Shown: positions 4,857 to 5,809 of the stretch, one piece after another
Numbering within the stretch: position 1 is the stretch's first letter
Layout of the letters: every line of letters begins with the position of its first letter
Source of the DNA: Actinomycetota bacterium
GTDB taxonomy: Bacteria; Actinomycetota; Humimicrobiia; Humimicrobiales; Humimicrobiaceae
Direction: 5' to 3'
DNA: 5,809 bases
Assembly: GCA_018897225.1 (NCBI GenBank)
Contig: JAHILC010000201.1
Span: 1-5,809, forward strand
Program-made: the position numbers and the translations under genes
Notes under the pieces: generated by a model
Databases searched by the model: none
What the model was told of the DNA's origin: nothing
The model's input: the letters and a program-made list of their open reading frames with translations, nothing else

Positions 4857-5809
4857 TTATACCGCATCTTCAAAAACTTTTTTCCGTACTGGAATTTCTT
4901 TGAATGTACCCGTTCTCTTCTCAATTGCATTAAATCTTTCGGGACAAGCTTCCGTGCAAGCACCACATTTTATACAAGTATCCAGATCTATAATATGAGG
5001 CTTCTTGGGTTCACCGGATATTGCATTTACAGGACAAGATTTTATACACCTCATACAGCCTGTACATTTATCGCCAATAATTGTGTAATGAATAAGTGGC
5101 TTGCAAACCATTGCCGGGCATGAATGATAATATATATGAGCTTCATATTCTTCTCTGAAATATTTAAGTGTTGTTACGACAATGTTCTGAGCAGTACTGC
5201 CAAGAGCGCAAAGTGAAGCACCTTCAAGAATCGTTGATAGATCTTCCAGCATCTTAAAGTCTTCAACTCTTCCTTTTCCTTCCATTATTCTTTCATAAAT
5301 GTAAATTAACTGTCTTAGGCACTCGCGACATGGAACACATTTCCCGCAGGATTCATCTGATAAGAACTTTATAAAATAATGGGCTAAATTTACCATACAA
5401 TCTTTCTCATCCATTACAACCATTCCACCTGAACCCATCATTGAGCCAGCTTTTGTCAGTTCATCAAAATCAACAGGCAGATCAAGCAATTGTTCTGGAA
5501 TTACACCACCGGATGGACCTCCTGTCTGAACAGCTTTAAATTTATTATCATTTTTAATTCCTCCGCCAACTTTGTAAATTATATCTCGCAAAGTGATACC
5601 CATGGGAACTTCGACCAGTCCAGTATTATTAACCTTACCAACCAGAGAGAATATCTTGGTTCCGGTGCTATTTCCGGTCCCAATGTTGGAAAACCAATCT
5701 GCTCCCTTATTTATAATCTGTGGGACATTAGCATAAGTCTCAGCATTATTAAGATTTGTTGGTTTCCCCCATAAGCCGCTTACAGCAGTATGAATGTACT
5801 TTAACCTTG
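4857..5809 (-). CDS. NuoF/HoxF/HydB-like NAD(P)H-binding flavoprotein subunit with C-terminal ferredoxin domain, 5' truncated by window edge
   Basis: The frame is open to the window end, so the Met at 5603 is internal: 68 further residues precede it, reading RLKYIHTAVSG, LWGKPTNLNN and TGLVEVP, all family-conserved. Visible length is 316 residues; the N-terminal NAD(P)H/FMN-binding part lies beyond 5809. Counting from the first complete visible codon, the protein has the SLBB-like stretch (FKAVQTGGPSGG, 90-101), GSMMGSGGMVVMDE (121-134) and the NuoF-type [4Fe-4S] site C154-x2-C157-x2-C160 with C200 in SLCALG. After these come a CPAMVC linker (230-235) and two [4Fe-4S] ferredoxin motifs (C248/251/254/258 and C278/281/284/288). 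The extra ferredoxin tail marks the HydB/HndC type of soluble hydrogenases and formate dehydrogenases, not the respiratory NuoF. It would oxidise or reduce NAD(P)H through FMN and hand electrons to the HoxU-like protein encoded next. Oddities: CREC where CREG/CRIG is usual, and KYIHTA where KPPFPA is usual. Confidence 0.92.
   Translation of the reverse strand, partial: RLKYIHTAVSGLWGKPTNLNNAETYANVPQIINKGADWFSNIGTGNSTGTKIFSLVGKVNNTGLVEVPMGITLRDIIYKVGGGIKNDNKFKAVQTGGPSGGVIPEQLLDLPVDFDELTKAGSMMGSGGMVVMDEKDCMVNLAHYFIKFLSDESCGKCVPCRECLRQLIYIYERIMEGKGRVEDFKMLEDLSTILEGASLCALGSTAQNIVVTTLKYFREEYEAHIYYHSCPAMVCKPLIHYTIIGDKCTGCMRCIKSCPVNAISGEPKKPHIIDLDTCIKCGACTEACPERFNAIEKRTGTFKEIPVRKKVFEDAV

Noticed and set aside
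4857..5603. Treating the Met at 5603 as the start of a 248-residue protein
   Set aside because: The frame continues upstream to the window edge with conserved NuoF-family sequence (LWGKPTN, TGLVEVP), so that Met is internal.

Overview
The window is an A+T-rich bacterial segment, by eye roughly two-thirds A+T. It has short intergenic gaps, mostly ATG starts and Shine-Dalgarno sites of the AGGAG type. The gene content points to a strict anaerobe with hydrogen, formate or other flavin-based electron metabolism: a multi-iron-sulfur NuoF/HydB-type flavoprotein, a HoxU/NuoG-N-terminal-like iron-sulfur protein, a DUF3786 protein and an orphan BioD-like/DRTGG protein. The phylum cannot be fixed from sequence alone. 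Low-GC Firmicutes, Atribacterota-like or other uncultured anaerobic lineages all fit.

Layout. (1) Positions 1-1340, minus strand: a small exported, Cys/Asn/Gln-rich protein (789-1238), then an ECF sigma factor (58-633), then the first 16 codons of a further gene (2-49) in the usual place of an anti-sigma factor. A candidate ECF-type promoter lies upstream of the exported protein, so this may be a self-regulating envelope-stress unit. (2) 1240-1600: a gap holding two small hairpins and a start-less coding remnant (1443-1601) that resembles the extreme C-terminus of CASTOR/POLLUX-type ion channels. (3) 1598-2668, minus: a P-loop/DRTGG protein of the kind annotated 'phosphotransacetylase family'. 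(4) 2780-3439, minus: a DUF3786 protein, divergent from (5) 3626-4129, plus: a small zinc-ribbon protein with a second cysteine cluster. Their 186-bp shared control region contains two facing promoters with an inverted repeat exactly between them. (6) 4158-5809, minus: the 3' end of an electron-transfer operon. It encodes the C-terminal 316 residues of a NuoF/HydB-like subunit (N-terminus beyond the window) followed by a 209-residue protein with one [2Fe-2S] and two [4Fe-4S] sites.

Together, the last two genes look like the diaphorase half of a soluble NAD(P)H-linked complex (hydrogenase, formate dehydrogenase or similar). The catalytic subunit is not downstream within the window, because the operon ends at 4158 against a convergent gene. 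It must lie upstream or elsewhere. No tRNA, rRNA, CRISPR array, insertion sequence or riboswitch was recognised.
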